From Zingiber officinale (Eukaryota > Streptophyta > Magnoliopsida > Zingiberales > Zingiberaceae), in assembly GCF_018446385.1 (NCBI RefSeq), contig NC_056001.1:106618436-106682435 (forward strand): a stretch of DNA of 64,000 nucleotides. The letters are read 5' to 3'. The notes beneath the pieces are model-generated. The model was not told where the DNA came from. It saw only the letters and a program-made list of their open reading frames with translations, and searched no databases. Shown piece by piece: positions 43,199-55,986 of this stretch (positions are counted from its first letter, which is position 1; every line of letters begins with the position of its first letter). The position numbers were made by a program, and so were the translations under genes.

Positions 43199-44050
43199 TG
43201 AAAAGACGATTACAAAATTAAAGTACAGGAATGCTAAATAAATGAAATACCGATAATAATTAAGGAAAAATGAAGCAACATGTTGTCGAAAAAGCTTCGC
43301 AGTGTCGCAGGAGCATAGCGTTGCATAGCAAGCTTTGGAAGATGTAGTTGTGAGTTGTATTTTGCTTCGGGGTGAGACCTCCTTATATTGAAGGCTCCGG
43401 GCGCCCGGACCGTGACGAAGATCCGGCCAATCAGCGCTCCCCATGACAACAAGATAGAATTTTTGCCTCCAGGCACCCGGATCACCTTTCTCCAGAATGT
43501 CCTTCTAATGCAAGAAAGAGTTAGTCCAAGGAAAAAATAATAGTTTAAACTACCCTGCAAAACAGAAGTTAGCACAATAGAAAAGAATAGTAATTAGATT
43601 CTGTCTCACCGAGATCGGAATCTAGTAAAGATCTCAACTTAGAGTTTCGAAATGGTTCTAAGTTGGATCGGCGCATAAGTTCCCTACCCGGGAATGCGTC
43701 CTCACCAAGTCACTCCCCTCCAGTGACTTACCTTAACCTACTTGCCAAACGTCCGGTCAGTCCGTCGACCTATCTGAACTTTGTGTCAGCTATTAGGTCA
43801 GCCTATCGACCTAGCTGGACTTCATGCCAGACATCCGGTCAGCCTGTCGATCAGTCTGGGCTTCGTGTCAGCTATCAGGTTGACCTGTTGACCTAGCTGG
43901 ACTTCGTGCCAGACATCCGGTCAGCCCGTCGACCAGTCTGGACTTCTCCTGCACACTTAGTTAAAGTGTTAGATCATAATGAAACTAACTTAACCTACTT
44001 TGTCATTCATCAAAATCTGAGTTAGACCGTTAGTGCTAACCGCACCAACA
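43199..44050 (-). repeat. LTR fragment of another element, inside E5
   Basis: On the minus strand it starts TGTTGGTGCGGTTAGC at 44050, a typical LTR start, and reads for about 850 bp. It contains the palindrome CCGGGCGCCCGG (43396-43407) also found in the E6 LTR, and serial units with GTCGACC/GGTCAGCC (43750-43950). The left edge is guessed; target duplications were not found, so it may be a solo LTR or a truncated copy. Confidence 0.6.
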
Positions 44051-44330
44051 GTATCGCCACTGGTCTCGGAGTAGAGTATTGCCACCGATCTCGGATCGGA
44101 GTATCACCACTAGTCTCGGACCAGAGTTTCGTCATTGGTCTCGGACTGAAATATCACCATTGGTCTCGAAAGAGAATATCACCATCGGTATTGGACCAGA
44201 GTATTGCCACTGGTCTCGGACTAGAGTATCACCACTGGTCTCATACCAGAGTATCGCCACTGGTCTCGAACCAGAGTATCGCCACAAGTTTCGGATCAGA
44301 GTATCACCAACGACCTCCCTATCGGGTTCC
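44051..44330 (+). repeat. E5 tandem repeat A (GAGTATCACCACTGGTCTCGGACC)
   Basis: About nine degenerate copies of a 28-31 bp unit. It resembles the flank of E4 (43146-43190), so it belongs to the E5 interior. Confidence 0.8.
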
Positions 44331-44680
44331 AAACTCTCGCCTCAGTGCGAGTTATAAGTGAGCATGCTCTCACGCCTCCAGACTCTCACCCCAGTGTGAG
44401 TTATAAGTGAGCATGCTCTCACGGCTCCAGACTCTCGCCCCAGTGCGAGTTATAAGTGAGCATTCTCTCATGCCTCCAGACTCTCGCCCCAGTGCGAGCT
44501 ATAAGTGAGCATGCTCTCACGCCTCCAGACTCTCGCCCAATGTGAGTTATAAGTGAGCATGCTCTCACGCCTCCAGACTTTCGCCCAGTGCAAGTAATAA
44601 GTGAGCATGCTCTCACGCCTCCAGACTCTCACTCCAGTGCGAGTTATAAGTGAGCATGCTCTCACGACCAACGACCTCCC
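44331..44680 (+). repeat. E5 tandem repeat B, 49-bp unit with paired stems
   Basis: About seven copies of a 49-bp unit (for example GCATGCT at 44362 and 44411). Each unit contains CTCGC-CCCAGT-GCGAG or its variant CTCAC-CCCAGT-GTGAG, plus GTGAG-CATGCT-CTCAC. Confidence 0.85.
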
Positions 44681-44729
44681 GGTCAGGCTCTTACGCTCAA
44701 CTACTAGTCGGTCGGGTTACTCCCTAGTC

Positions 44730-45010
44730 AATGGCTTGCCTCACTCGCCGCTCTGCCCGACACTCACCATACTCGCCTCACTCGCCGCTCTGCCCGGCAC
44801 TCACCATACTCGCCTTATTCGTCGCTATGTCTGGCACTCATCACACTTGCTTTACTCCCCGCTCTGCTCCGCACTCTCCATTCGCGTTTTTGCTCACCAC
44901 TGTTGCTCGGTTGGCACTGACGACTCACTTGCCGCTCTACCAGGCACTCACCATTCGCGTCTCAATTACCGCTATGCCCGGCACTCACCGCTCTTGCCTC
45001 CCTTGCCGCT
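44730..45010 (+). repeat. E5 tandem repeat C (CACTCGCCGCTCTGCCCGGCA)
   Basis: Degenerate copies of a unit of about 36 bp containing CGCTCTGCCCGGCACTCACC. Open frames across it come from the repeat and are not genes. Confidence 0.7.
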
Positions 45011-45109
45011 TGCCCTTCGTCTTTCAACTTGCTCGACATTGTTTTTGGCTGCTTGGCCGATACCCGTTTTACATTTTGCTTAGCACTCGCATAATCGCCC
45101 GATCATGAT

Positions 45110-45700
45110 TTATTGACACTTGGTCGGCATTTTCTCGATCATACACTCAGCTTCGCCCGCTTGTTCTCATTCCGTCCGAACGGCATTATCTCAATTGCCT
45201 GGTCGGCATTTTCTCAGTTGCGCGCTCGACATCGCTCACCCGTTCTCATTCTGTTCGAACGGCATTATCTTTGTTGCCTGGTCGACATTTTCTCAATCGT
45301 GCACTCGGCTTCGCCCGCTTGTTCTCATTTCGTCTGAACGACATTATCTCAGTTGCCTGGTCGACATTTTCTCAATCGCGCGCTCGACATCGCTCGCCTG
45401 TTCTCATTCCGTCCGAACGACATTATCTCAGTTGCCTGATAGGCATTTTCTCGATCGTGCACTCGGCTTTGCCCGCTTGTTCTCATTCCGTTCGAACGAC
45501 ATTATATATGTTGCCTGGTCGGCATTTTCTCAATCGCGCGCTCGACATCGCTCGCCCATTCTCATTTTGTCCAAATGACATTATCTTTGTTACCTGGTCG
45601 GCTTTTTCTCGGTCGCGCGCTCCACATCGCTTGCCCATTCCCATTCCGTCCGAACGACATTATCTCTGTTTCTTGGTCGACATTTTCTCGGTCGCACGTT
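45110..45700 (+). repeat. E5 tandem repeat D, about 80-bp unit
   Basis: Seven or so copies of a unit with TGGTCGGCATTTTCTC, CGCTCGACATCGCTCGCC and CCGTCCGAACGACATTATC. Long frames (for example 45271-46044) are open only because the unit lacks stops. 45700-46040 continues with looser copies. Confidence 0.8.
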
Positions 45701-46118
45701 TGACACCGCTCGCACATCATCTTTTTGACCCACTCGGCATTTTTCGATTGCCGGGTCTACATTATTCGATTGCTCGGTCGAGATTTTTCAATTGCCAGGT
45801 CGCCATTATTCGGTTGTCCGGTCATGATTTACTGTCGCTCGGTCGACATTTTCTCGATCACGCATTTGATACCGCTCGCCCATTGTCTTTCGACTCACTC
45901 GACATTCTTCCTATGGCCTGGTCGACATTCACCTCATTCATCGCTCACACCTCATTTCATCGCTCTACCAGGTGCTTGGCGTTCGTCGCTATTCATTTGA
46001 TGTTATACAGCAAGCCCAGCGATCGGACTCTGCATTCAGGATAGATTTTGCTTTTCGTATGGCTGGGTCTAGTCAGTTGAACTTGCGCCTCCTTCGACTA
46101 GACTTAAAGGGAGGCTTG

Positions 46119-47636
46119 TGATGCCGATATATGGGAAGGACCCTAGCGGAAATAGGGGGAAGAAGGAGGCATTGAGGTCTTTTCACTATTTAGGGCTTAA
46201 AGGAAGGGGGAAGGTTCTATTGTAAGGGGCCTCTTCGTGGAATTTTCTCCGCCGCCACAGTGAAGAGAAGACCACCTCCGTCGACACTGTCTCCCTCGTC
46301 GCCGGCAAGCCACCGCCCTTCTCTTCTACTCTCCCACTCCTACGGTCGGCAGGCGCTTCCGGTCAGCATCTCCTCTCCTCCTTCGACGCCGCCTTCCCTT
46401 CTCCCTCTTCACGCCACCATCGTCGCAGCCGCCGCTTTCTCCCCCGTCACCGAGCAGCACTGCCGCCTCTTCGCGCCCTAGCAACCACACAGACGCATGC
46501 GAGGACGCCGCTGCCTCTTCCTTTCTTTCCTCCAGGCCGACGCCGCTGAGGTCGCCACAGGCGTCGCGCTGCTGCCCTCCTCGTCGACGCCTCCTTCTCC
46601 CCTCTCAACCCCAACGCCGAAGTCGTCACTTCCTTTCCTCTCCACGACGACGCTATCGCCGTCCAGGAGGCCTTCAGTGTCACTTGTAGCGGCCTTTACC
46701 TGAGCCCGCCAGCACATCGATAGCCCATTGCCCTCCTCTTCCTCTCTTTCCGATGCCGCCGTAGCCATCGGAGCCATTGTCAGCACTACAGTCCATCGCC
46801 ATAGCCGCTTTCGCCCTTTTTTGCACGCCTCCTCCATTCTTTCTCAGTCGTTGCCATCCTTATCGCCGGCTAGGCATGCCATCGACCATCCCTTCTTTTT
46901 CCAGCATCGTCACCCGCTCCACAGCCCACGGTGAGTAGTTCTTAGTCGTCAGCGCCACTACCGGCACCTCAGATCCGTCGGTCCGATTCTCCGGCGCTCG
47001 ATCCACAGTGTCATATGCCTCCGATGTCGATCGGGCCCCCGAGCCCTCACTGTCATTATTGTCTGACCGGGCTTGTGTGATATTTTTATGTTTCGGCCTT
47101 CGTGCCGCCATTGTATCTCGACCTGTGTACCGATCTCATATCCCGGCCTGCATGCCAATCTCATATCCCGGCCTGCGTGCCGCTAGTACCTCCCGACCTA
47201 CGTGTTGCTATTATCTCCCGACTCGCAACTCGTCTTCCAGCTCTGTGTCGCGTCCTGCTCCGCTTCATCAGATCCAATCCTTCATTCGACTCAGAGTCAT
47301 CTATTCTCTCTTCCGGGTCACAACAATTCGAGCAGTGTCCCATCCGAGGGCGCTCCCCTGGGCCAGGGTACATTACCATACACACTCTTCATTCATTTGA
47401 TTATTCTAGTATTAGTCTGTTACTTATATATTCGTTGGATTTACCTCGAGCCTAGGGGTACCAAGGACCGGGGCAATCCGGTCGCTGGCTGCAGGTAGCG
47501 TTGACTAGAGGACTTCTGAAGACTTGGTCAATATAGAAATCATCTCAGCATACCCCCCTCCAAGACATCGCGACTCGGTCAACATTCCATCCACCTCATT
47601 CGATGGTCCGTCTGACTCAGATTCCGGACAGGATCA
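46119..47636 (+). repeat. E5 3' LTR (1518 bp)
   Basis: TGATGCCG to GGATCA, preceded by AAAGGGAGGCTTG and followed by the duplication ACTAG. It is uninterrupted and shows the empty E6 site near 46638. It contains a GC-rich, CT-rich first half and short tandem CTCATATCCCGGCCTGC units at 47100-47230. Confidence 0.9.
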
Positions 47637-47641
47637 ACTAG

Positions 47642-49342
47642 AAATACCAAAATTACCCTAAATATCATAAAAATAAAAATTACTAAAAATAGTAAAAAAA
47701 AAATGTTCAGAGGCTCTAACGGGGGCCTAAATATTATTTTTTTGGCCATAAACTTGGAGGTAAATGTTATGACCAAAAGAATTAAGATATCTTCATAATA
47801 GTATGATATTGTCCACTTTGGGCCTAAGCCCTCATGATTTTTTTTTGAGCCCAGATATTGTCCACTTTGTTTTCTATCCATTTGATGTCAAGATGTCAGG
47901 TCCTCTTGAGCCGGACACGGGAGCCCTCACTTCGTTTGTTTAAGGTCAATATTTAGCGGTTAGACCTACCTCCATCTATATCTATGGGGTCAGCACTAGG
48001 GGACCACTAAGATAGTGGATCTACCTAATAATTATATTTTTGGACTCTACCCAAAAGACCTTATACCAATGAAGATATTTTCCTCTTTTAAACCCATGAT
48101 TTTTTCCATGTGTTTCTAATGTGGAACTTTTTTTGTAATCTTGCAAACCCAACAGTTATAGATTCCCTAGTAATAAATATAAATCTCTGAATTTGATCAC
48201 TAACAGAGTTTGATTTTAAGTTCTGAGTAAAAAATTATCATCTTTTAATTTAAAAGATGATATTGAATTGCTCCTACATTAATTGAGCAAGTTGGATGAT
48301 GGAAGTTGAAATATGAATAAGGTTATAAAAATGTTCAAGATTATTTGATAATACAATGAAGTCAAGTCAAGTTTAAAATGAATTAAGTCATTGAAATAAT
48401 TTTTCAAACTTGAAGCTTATTTTATTTAGATATTATCAAACTCTCAAATCAAAATTATTTGATTATTTCAAATTTTTTACATTTTTAAATTTGTTTGGTT
48501 GTTTAGTAAGTTTGATATTACAAATTTATTTATTTATTTTAAGAGTTTTATTTAATCTATTTATAAGTTTGATAAAAATTTATTGATAAATATAGTTTAC
48601 AAACTTTATTTATTGATATTGTTCATGAATATTATTCACAACTAGCTCACAATCTTTATTCATGAATATTAATGGGCAAAACACAATATGATGCGGCGAT
48701 AAAGGGGGCCTACCAAGCATGGGTCAAGGGCAGAGATAGCAGCTAACGTGGAAGTCAAAGTCAGGATGATTAACGTTAGGGAACCAATGGGCTCACCTAA
48801 AGGGGACTGAGCGGAGGTCGACTTCAACCGTCGATCGAGCTTGAAGGGTTTGATCGGCCACAAAGCTCAGCGAAGTGGATCACTCGTCCGGATGGGATCA
48901 GTATACCCAGAACATCATATGCTCACAACTGACCGAGCGAGTGTCAGGCCGATCAGAGCTCATGTCTAGTCGGGCCATAATAATCTGTCGAACTAAGTCA
49001 CTACGAGGAAAAGCAGTTAAGGTCGACCGGGTGGGGAGTCCCGACCGAGCGGCTACCTCGCTCGGCCAAACAGTGGGACCCCTCCCATATCTCTTAATAT
49101 CCATCTGGTAGATAATGTCGTTGATAACAGGGCATGATCAACAGGTGAATCATACGACGAAAGCTTCTACTAACTTATCAGGGATTTGCATGTTCTGTTA
49201 AGGTATGGTATCAAAGAAACTTTTTTGACATGCCCTTTCATAGGACGGTTAGAAAAACATGGCCATGCCCTAAGGAGCGTGCACATTGCCTACTATAACA
49301 GGGCTCCATGCACCGGCGGAGGTATGTGTTATTCATTATTTA
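47642..49342. other. Intergenic region between E5 and E7
   Basis: No gene is seen. 47642-48660 is AT-rich. About 48350-48675 reads, on the minus strand, like a decayed copy of the hAT-like element at 20009 (shared AATAAAACTCTT, AAATAAATAAATTT and TTCATGAAC-type words). 48690-49110 is GC-richer with CGAGCGGCTACCTCGCTCGG palindromic words and looks transposon-derived. Confidence 0.55.
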
Positions 49343-51207
49343 TGTTAGGGTCAAAATATGCTAGAGGGGGGGTGAATAGCTCGTCGCGCTCGGTGATGTG
49401 CTTCTTCGATGATGTGCAGCGGAATAAATAGTAAGCAACACACTCACAACGCTAACACTAAGGATTTACTTGGTATCCACCTCAAGAAGAGGTGACTAAT
49501 CCAAGGATCCACACACCATACGCTCTCCACAAGTAAAGCACACCTTCTCGGTCACAGCCGGAGGTGGAGAAGCCTCGTACAAATCCACACAACAAAATAC
49601 AACACACAAGAAAAATACAAGAATACAAATGAGAACTCTTTCTTCTTTCTTCTTGCTTACTTGTTGCTTGTTGTTACCTCTTGAACCTTGGAAGTGCACC
49701 AGCACTTGTCTCCAAGATTCTCCAAGAACTGGCTGTGAGCAGTGGAGAATTTGCATGAATCGTCGCTGAGATCACGCTGTAGTCGCTGGAGAGGAATCGC
49801 GAAGAAGACGCTCGCCAACGGCTATAACCTGCTTAACAGTCGAATCCCAATTGATTGAATGACTCTCAATCGATTAGGGAGGCTTTGAATCGATCGGCTG
49901 ATCGATTTAGAGCGCCTCTGTGCTCTCTGGAAAAACCTAAATCGATTGCCCGATTGATTCAGCCTCTATCGCGCGATTTCCAACTTCCCAATCGATCGGC
50001 TGATCGATTGGAGGTTTCAATCGATCAACTGATCGATTTAGAAGCTCACTGTTCACTTAAAAACTCTCCCAATCGATTGACCAATTGATTAGGGAAGTTC
50101 TGATCGATTACCCAATCGATAAAGAAGGTTTCTGCACAAAATCGCATCAACCAATAGATTGGCTGATCGATTGAACCCCCCCCCAATCAATTGGTTAATC
50201 GATTGGTAAGCATAAAAATATGTAGAGCTTGAGATGAGCTTCGTTTTGCATCCAACATCACCTCATTCCGATATCCGAGTCAAAAGTTATGGCCTTCGGA
50301 AGTTTACTACGTCCGAACTTCCTAGTTCCATGCCAACTCCCTATTGGACTTACGACCGCTAAGTGTTCGGTCAACTTTTGACCCATCTGGACTTTCTCTT
50401 TGCCAACTTCTCATTGGACTTCTGATCATCAAGTGTGGTCCTCCTTGATCCACTTAGATTTATCATCTCGGGCCAAGTGTCCGGTCCTCCATGACCTACT
50501 TGGACTTCCTTCCACCATATGTCTGGTCACCCTTGACCCATATGGATTTCCTTGTGCCAAGTATCCGATTAATCCTTTGACCTACTTAAACTTCTCAATA
50601 CTAGGTGTTCGTTCACCTTGATCCACCTAAATTTCCACGTGTCTGGCTTCACTCACCAGGTCTTTCCATCTGCCTAACTTCACTCACTAAGACTTCTCAT
50701 CTGCCTTGCTTCACTCACCAGGACTTTCACCTAGCTTCACTCACTAGGATTTTCACCTGGCTTCACTTACGAGGATTTTCCCACTACCCGGCTTCACTCA
50801 CCGAGACTTTCATTTGTTTGGCTTCACTCACCAGGACTTTCACCTAGCTTCACCCACTAGGATTTTCCAACTGCCTAGCTTCGCTCACTAGGTCTTTCAC
50901 CTGGCTTCACTCACTAGGTCTTTCACCAGGCTTCACTCACCAAGATTTTCCAACTGCCTAACCTCCAGTTAGGACTTTCCCAGTCAAGTATCCAGTCAAT
51001 GTTTTGACATACTTGACTCTTCTTCACATCTAATTGGTCAACCTTGACTAGAGGGGAATTGTATCGAGAATCTCCCCAAATGGATGATTGCATTTGCAAT
51101 CTCCATGTATTGTTAAACATCAAAACCTAAACATCAAGACTCAAGCTTGAGCCAACTCAAGCTTAGTCAACCAGATCAAGCTTGACCAAAAGGATATTGC
51201 ACCAACA
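49343..51207 (-). repeat. E7 3' LTR (1865 bp)
   Basis: On the minus strand it runs from TGTTGGTGCAATATCC at 51207 to CCCTAACA at 49343. It holds a CAATCGATC-type palindrome cluster (49845-50215), GGTCA hairpins (50340-50620) and CCTGG/CCAGG hairpins (50640-50945). It is the only full-length 3' LTR of the E3/E7 family here. Confidence 0.88.
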
Positions 51208-51222
51208 ATCTTCCCCTTTTTG
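51208..51222 (-). promoter_or_regulatory. E7 polypurine tract
   Basis: Minus-strand CAAAAAGGGGAAGAT immediately before the LTR. Confidence 0.8.
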
Positions 51223-53502
51223 ATGTTTGACAATACCTTTAAGTTAAGCTAATCTCATAGCCTCAACTTCCTTTCATGCCAAAGTATGAATGAGGGTTTC
51301 CTTCATTCTCCCCCTTTCCTAGAGGGCAAACTCCCTCTTTAGGTAATGAAGGCCTAACTTAAACCATACATTCTCCCCCTATTGGTACACATCAAAAAGA
51401 ACTCTCCCCCTAAAGAGTTACTCACCGTTGTTCATAACTTCACTCATTGTTCACAACACCACAATGAAGATCTCATACCCTTCATTATCTCCAATGCTCA
51501 CCCTTGAGCATTAACCAATCCAACAATGAAGGTCACATACCCTTCATTATCTTCAATGCCCACCTTAAGCATTAAATCTCTTTACAAACACAATGAAGGT
51601 CCCATATCCTTCATTGTATCCAATGCTCATCCTTGAGCTTTTTTCAAGAGAAGGATATACCACCTTCCATGGTTTCGGAAAATAATTTCCATGTCCTTAG
51701 CGAGTGACTCCCCCTGAAGACATGCTCGTAACTTCTGTCATTACACGAATAATTATTTGGAATCCCTAATCTTTAGAAATCCCAAATTTAGAAGTTTGAG
51801 GTTCAAAGCTTCAATATTGAAACCAAACCTCAACATAAACTTTTGCTTAGTCTCCCTTAATCAATCCATTCATGTTTTCATTATGAAAACTCCCCCTAAA
51901 TATATACAAATGTGTGTCAAGGGGTTAGGAATGGTTATTTAGACTAAAAATGGTTTAAAATGCTAAAATCAGGCTTTCCCATCCAAAATCAGCATTTTCA
52001 ATCGATTGAAGTTGGGTCTCAATCGATTGAAACCATTTCAATCGATCCATTGATCAATTCCGCGAGCTTCTATTCGCGAAAATTGCCCTTGAATCGATCG
52101 GCTGATTGATCCACCTGGGTCAATTGATTGGCTGATCGATTCCGTGACATTCTGGTCACGAAAAATATATTCTCAATCAATCAGCTGATCAATTAAGACC
52201 TTCCAATCGATCGATTGGATTTCTGATTTCCTGAAATCCAATTTCAGTGAAATTCAGAAATGCCCTAGAAATTCTATAAAATTATAAAAATCATGAAAAT
52301 TCATGTAGACATTACTTAGGATATATACTAGCATGGAAAAATAATTTTCTATGAAAATACTTTCTATTTTTAAAGATTGACACAAATTTGAAAACTTATA
52401 AAAACTTCAATGTTTTCTTCCAAGTTAGTGTCTAACTCTTCAATGATGATTACTATCAAAAGATAATCTTCACCAAAGTTTTCCAAAGTATATTTAAAAT
52501 GTTTTTCAAAACTAATGTCCAACCATGTTCTTTGGGCTCAATGTGCATGACTTATACATTAGATTTCCCAATGATTGAAGAACACATAATTATGTGTATT
52601 GATGAACCTAAAACTCAAGGAGAATTCACTAAATCAACATCTTTGAGTTTTATTCATCATCCAAACATCTCACTTGTATCTAATGTGCACTAAAATACAT
52701 ACAAGTTATCTTATAGTTCTTTGTGAGATGTAAAGTTTGATTTTGCCCTAAACTAGAGATCATGCATATCTATCTAGGCATTTTGGATTATGAACATCCA
52801 CCTAGGATGTTACTTGTTAGTAAATGTTATTATCCTTAATTGCAAGGAATTTAAAATAATGCATGATGAGTTATGTCATATATCAAAATGAATAATTTTT
52901 TAAAAAATTACTATAACTACATGATGTATGTATGACATGACATGGTATTTTTTGTGTTTTTCATAATAAGCATGAATGCAAAATATGATGTCATGGCATA
53001 TGATGGGAAAACAAAGCATGGTAATTTAGCTTAAATAAAGTACCTAGATTATCTATCTAAGTATCCTTAATCCTTAGCTAACTTAAAATTAAATCCTAGA
53101 TTGCCCACCTTTTTCTTCAAGAAAATGTCAAAACCCAACTTGGCATTTCTTTACCTCTTGGTTAATTGTGTCAATTTAAAATTAAGCATATTTCTCAAAT
53201 TTTTGGTACATTTTACTCTTCCAAAAAGTAATCATTTTAAATTAAAACCTAGATTGGCCCTTAACTTCCTAAGAAAATACTCAAGTCCTAACTTGGTATT
53301 TCTTATGTTTTTCCCAATTGTGCCAATTTAAATTGAATTCCAATTTCTCAAGTTTTGGCACATTTTACTCTTCCAAAGAGTAAATGATAATCCACTTCAT
53401 TTTCAAAGGTTAACAATAATCTTGAAAATGCTCTCCGAGTGTCAACTTCATCAAGGTTGGGTTAACTACTCTTCCAATTAGAGTTGACACCCTCTAGCCC
53501 AT
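51223..53502 (-). other. E7 non-coding tail
   Basis: About 2.3 kb without coding similarity, parallel to 14324-16447 of E3, with a palindrome cluster at 51995-52225 and repeated CAATGAAGGTC words (51460-51620). Confidence 0.75.
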
Positions 53503-54398
53503 CTAAGGGGTAGTGAAAATACTCCTAGGGACCCAACACCTATTGGTGCTTCTTGGATGCTCTAGGTACTCACTAGGGATAACTTCCCTAGATACCTTCC
53601 TAATGACCTTTTTAGGCCTCTTAAAAGCCTTGGTCACTTTCATTAGGTCAACTTTAGGGATTGCCTCCCTTGCGACCTTCTTAGTGACTTTCTTAGACTT
53701 CTTAGAGGTCTTAGTCACATTTGTTGTTGCAAAGATACTCCTAGAGATAACTTCCCTTGTATCCTTAACTTGACTCCTAGACCTACGGTTGGTCACATAA
53801 CTATATGGAACCCTATGATAAGAAGGGGCATCCTTCTTGGCTTTGGGTTTGTATCTCAAACCTCTATGGCTATAGGATGGCTTTTGTGTTCCTATCCCTA
53901 AGTTATGCTCATTTTGGCCTTAAGAGTATTTTATATTCTTTTTAGGGTCTTTTCAATGGTATCAAGCCTTGATCTCAAGGCTTGGTTTTCCAGCCTTAAG
54001 TCCTTAGATTTGGATTTTTCTTTAAATCCTTGAGCATTTCTATTCTTGGGCTTGTATCTACTATCCTTAGTGTTCTTGCCCAAGTAGTTATCTACCTTCC
54101 TAACCTTATGTGAGATAGTTTTAGCATGATAAGCAATATAATTTTCCTTAATTCTATCATGACTCTTATTTTCATGATAAATAGCATTGAAATGATATAA
54201 ATTTGAACTAGCATACTTTTTATCATGATTTAAAGGGATAGGCTCAATAAATGATACCTTGGATTTTACCTTGGAAGCTCCCTCTTGACTTGTGCTTCCT
54301 CCTTTGACTTTGACCGACTTCTTTCCCTTTGGGCATTGGCTTTGATAATGTCCTTTTTGATGACACAAGAAACACACAATGTGTTCCTTGCTCTTCTT
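53503..54398 (-). pseudogene. E7 gag, C-terminal part, cut by E8
   Basis: Begins with the second zinc knuckle CFLCHQKGHYQSQC just inside the E8 edge, then a basic linker, a coiled coil (about 53990-53930, LENQALRSRLDTIEKTL), a basic tail and CWVPRSIF. One frameshift lies at about 53925. The first knuckle and the N-terminal half are separated by the insertion. Confidence 0.88.
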
Positions 54399-55986
54399 GT
54401 TGGTTAGTCCTAGGAAGATCGTACTGGTTCCACTGTACAAAAATTTTGTATAAGCGTCGAACCTTTCCTAAATAACCTATTGTGTTCTTTAGAAGTTAAA
54501 TTAGGAATCGCAGACGGAACTTAACATCATTGATTCCAAATTTAACTTATCTGTTCTTAATGGTTTAGATTTGAATCGCAAGCAGAACTTAACACTATTG
54601 ATTCAAATCCACCTACGTTATAAATTCTATTAAATATTAATTTCCAAAATTGGCTTCCAGGTTAAACATGGCGAGGCACAAGACCTTCTTGGATATGGGA
54701 GCAACCACCACTTCCTAAACAAAGCCTTTTAAGGAAAGCTAATATTTAATTTCCTTATATAACTCTAGGTTTAACCAAAAAGAACAATCGAATCACAAAT
54801 TCGAAAAACAAAGAAAAACACAAACACGAATTACTAATTCTAAAAACTAGATCTAATGCCTCTTGTGTTTGGAATTCTAACAAAGAAAAATAACTAGCAT
54901 GATGCGGAAGAAAATTACTAGTTATACCTTTTCTTTGTAATCTAATGACCTCAAGATCTTCTGTCGTATTCCTCGCCTCGCCTTGGACGTCGTGTGAGCG
55001 ACGATCCTCCAAGATGAACACCACCCAAAAGAGCTTCTCCTCCTTCTAGTATTCGGCCACCACCACCAAGGAGCAAAAGAGAGCAAAGGGAGAAGAGAAG
55101 GAGAGAGGGCCGGCCACCAAAGAGATCACCAACAAGAGAATAAGAATTGTTTCTCACGAGGTCTCCTCACCCCTTCTTTTATATTACTTGCCCAAGGCAA
55201 ATAAGGGAATAATATTTTATAAAAATTAAAATCTTCCTCTAGTTTTCCTTTTCCCTTTTTATTTTTCCTTTTCTTTCCTCTTGATTGAATCAATCACCAA
55301 ATCAATGATTGGCTTGATTTAATCTTGGTCGGCCCCTTGCTTGGGCACCAAGCAAGGGTGGTCGGCCACTTATAGGAAGGAATAATAATTTTTTTTTATA
55401 AAATTTTACAAGAAGAAATCTTTTTATAAAATTTTACAAGCTCTCTTTCCTAAAGTGGATGTTAAAAAGGAAAGTTTTAAAAATTAAAATCATGTTTTAA
55501 AATTTAAAACTTCTCTTCAAAAATTTCCTTTTTTAACATGAATAGAAAATTTTAATTCTTAAAACTTCTCTTCCTTTTTTTCTAAAACCATGAGGATGGT
55601 TAAAAAAGGAAAGTTTTAAAACTTTTAAAACTCTCTATTAAACCATGTGGCCTAATTCAAATAAGGAAAGTTTTTAAAATTAAAATCTCTCTTATAAAAC
55701 TTATAGTTTTCTACAAAGAGAAGATTTTAAAAATTCAAAACACCCCTCCTATTTGAATTTATTATGGTCGGCCCCTACTTGCTTGGTCACCAAGCAAGAG
55801 GGTCGACCCTCTTAAGGAGATGGTGGCCGGCCATTGCTTGGTCACCAAGCAATGGGTCAGCCTCCTTTCTTGAACACCAAGAAGGGCTTTTATTTGGATG
55901 GACTTGAGACTTTAATGAGGCTACGACAGGGACATAGAGGAGAAATTGGTTTTGGCCTTCCGTTGAGCTTGAGTATCCCATGTTCG
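54399..55986 (-). repeat. E8: LTR of a BARE/Angela-like element, 3' part
   Basis: The minus-strand end CCAACA is at 54399, and the sequence follows the E1 LTR in reverse: shared GTACAAAATTTTTGTAC-like stretch (54430-54450), GCGAGGCAC...CTTCTTGGATATGGG (54670-54705), TATAAAAG (55177-55183 reversed) and CCAAAACCAATT with TCCCTATCGTAGCC-like sequence (55910-55955). It stops at 55986 where an E10 LTR begins. About 0.85 kb of its 5' part is missing here and is expected beyond E9. Confidence 0.82.

Larger units (their letters stand above)
29725..47636 (+). mobile_element. E5: non-coding (LARD-like) LTR element, 17.9 kb with nested insertions
   Basis: It is bounded by related LTRs and by a perfect 5-bp duplication ACTAG (29720-29724 and 47637-47641). 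The LTR termini are TGAT...ATCA. A primer site follows the left LTR and a polypurine tract (AAAGGGAGGCTTG, 46106-46118) precedes the right LTR. No gag or pol similarity is left in its own interior (35075-36167 plus 43146-46118, less the LTR fragment). The primer site resembles those of plant Ty3/gypsy elements, so a gypsy origin is likely but not proven. E6, E4 and a further LTR fragment lie inside it. Confidence 0.85.
49343..54398 (-). mobile_element. E7: gag-only element related to E3, left part only
   Basis: 3' LTR 49343-51207, polypurine tract 51208-51222, non-coding tail 51223-53502 and the C-terminal part of gag 53503-54398. The E8 LTR begins exactly inside gag at 54399, so the rest of gag, the primer site and the 5' LTR should lie to the right of the window. 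LTR and tail closely follow E3. Confidence 0.85.

Noticed and set aside
45120..46044. Frames of 150-257 codons on the plus strand
   Set aside because: Open because of the 80-bp tandem repeat; three overlapping frames are equally open.
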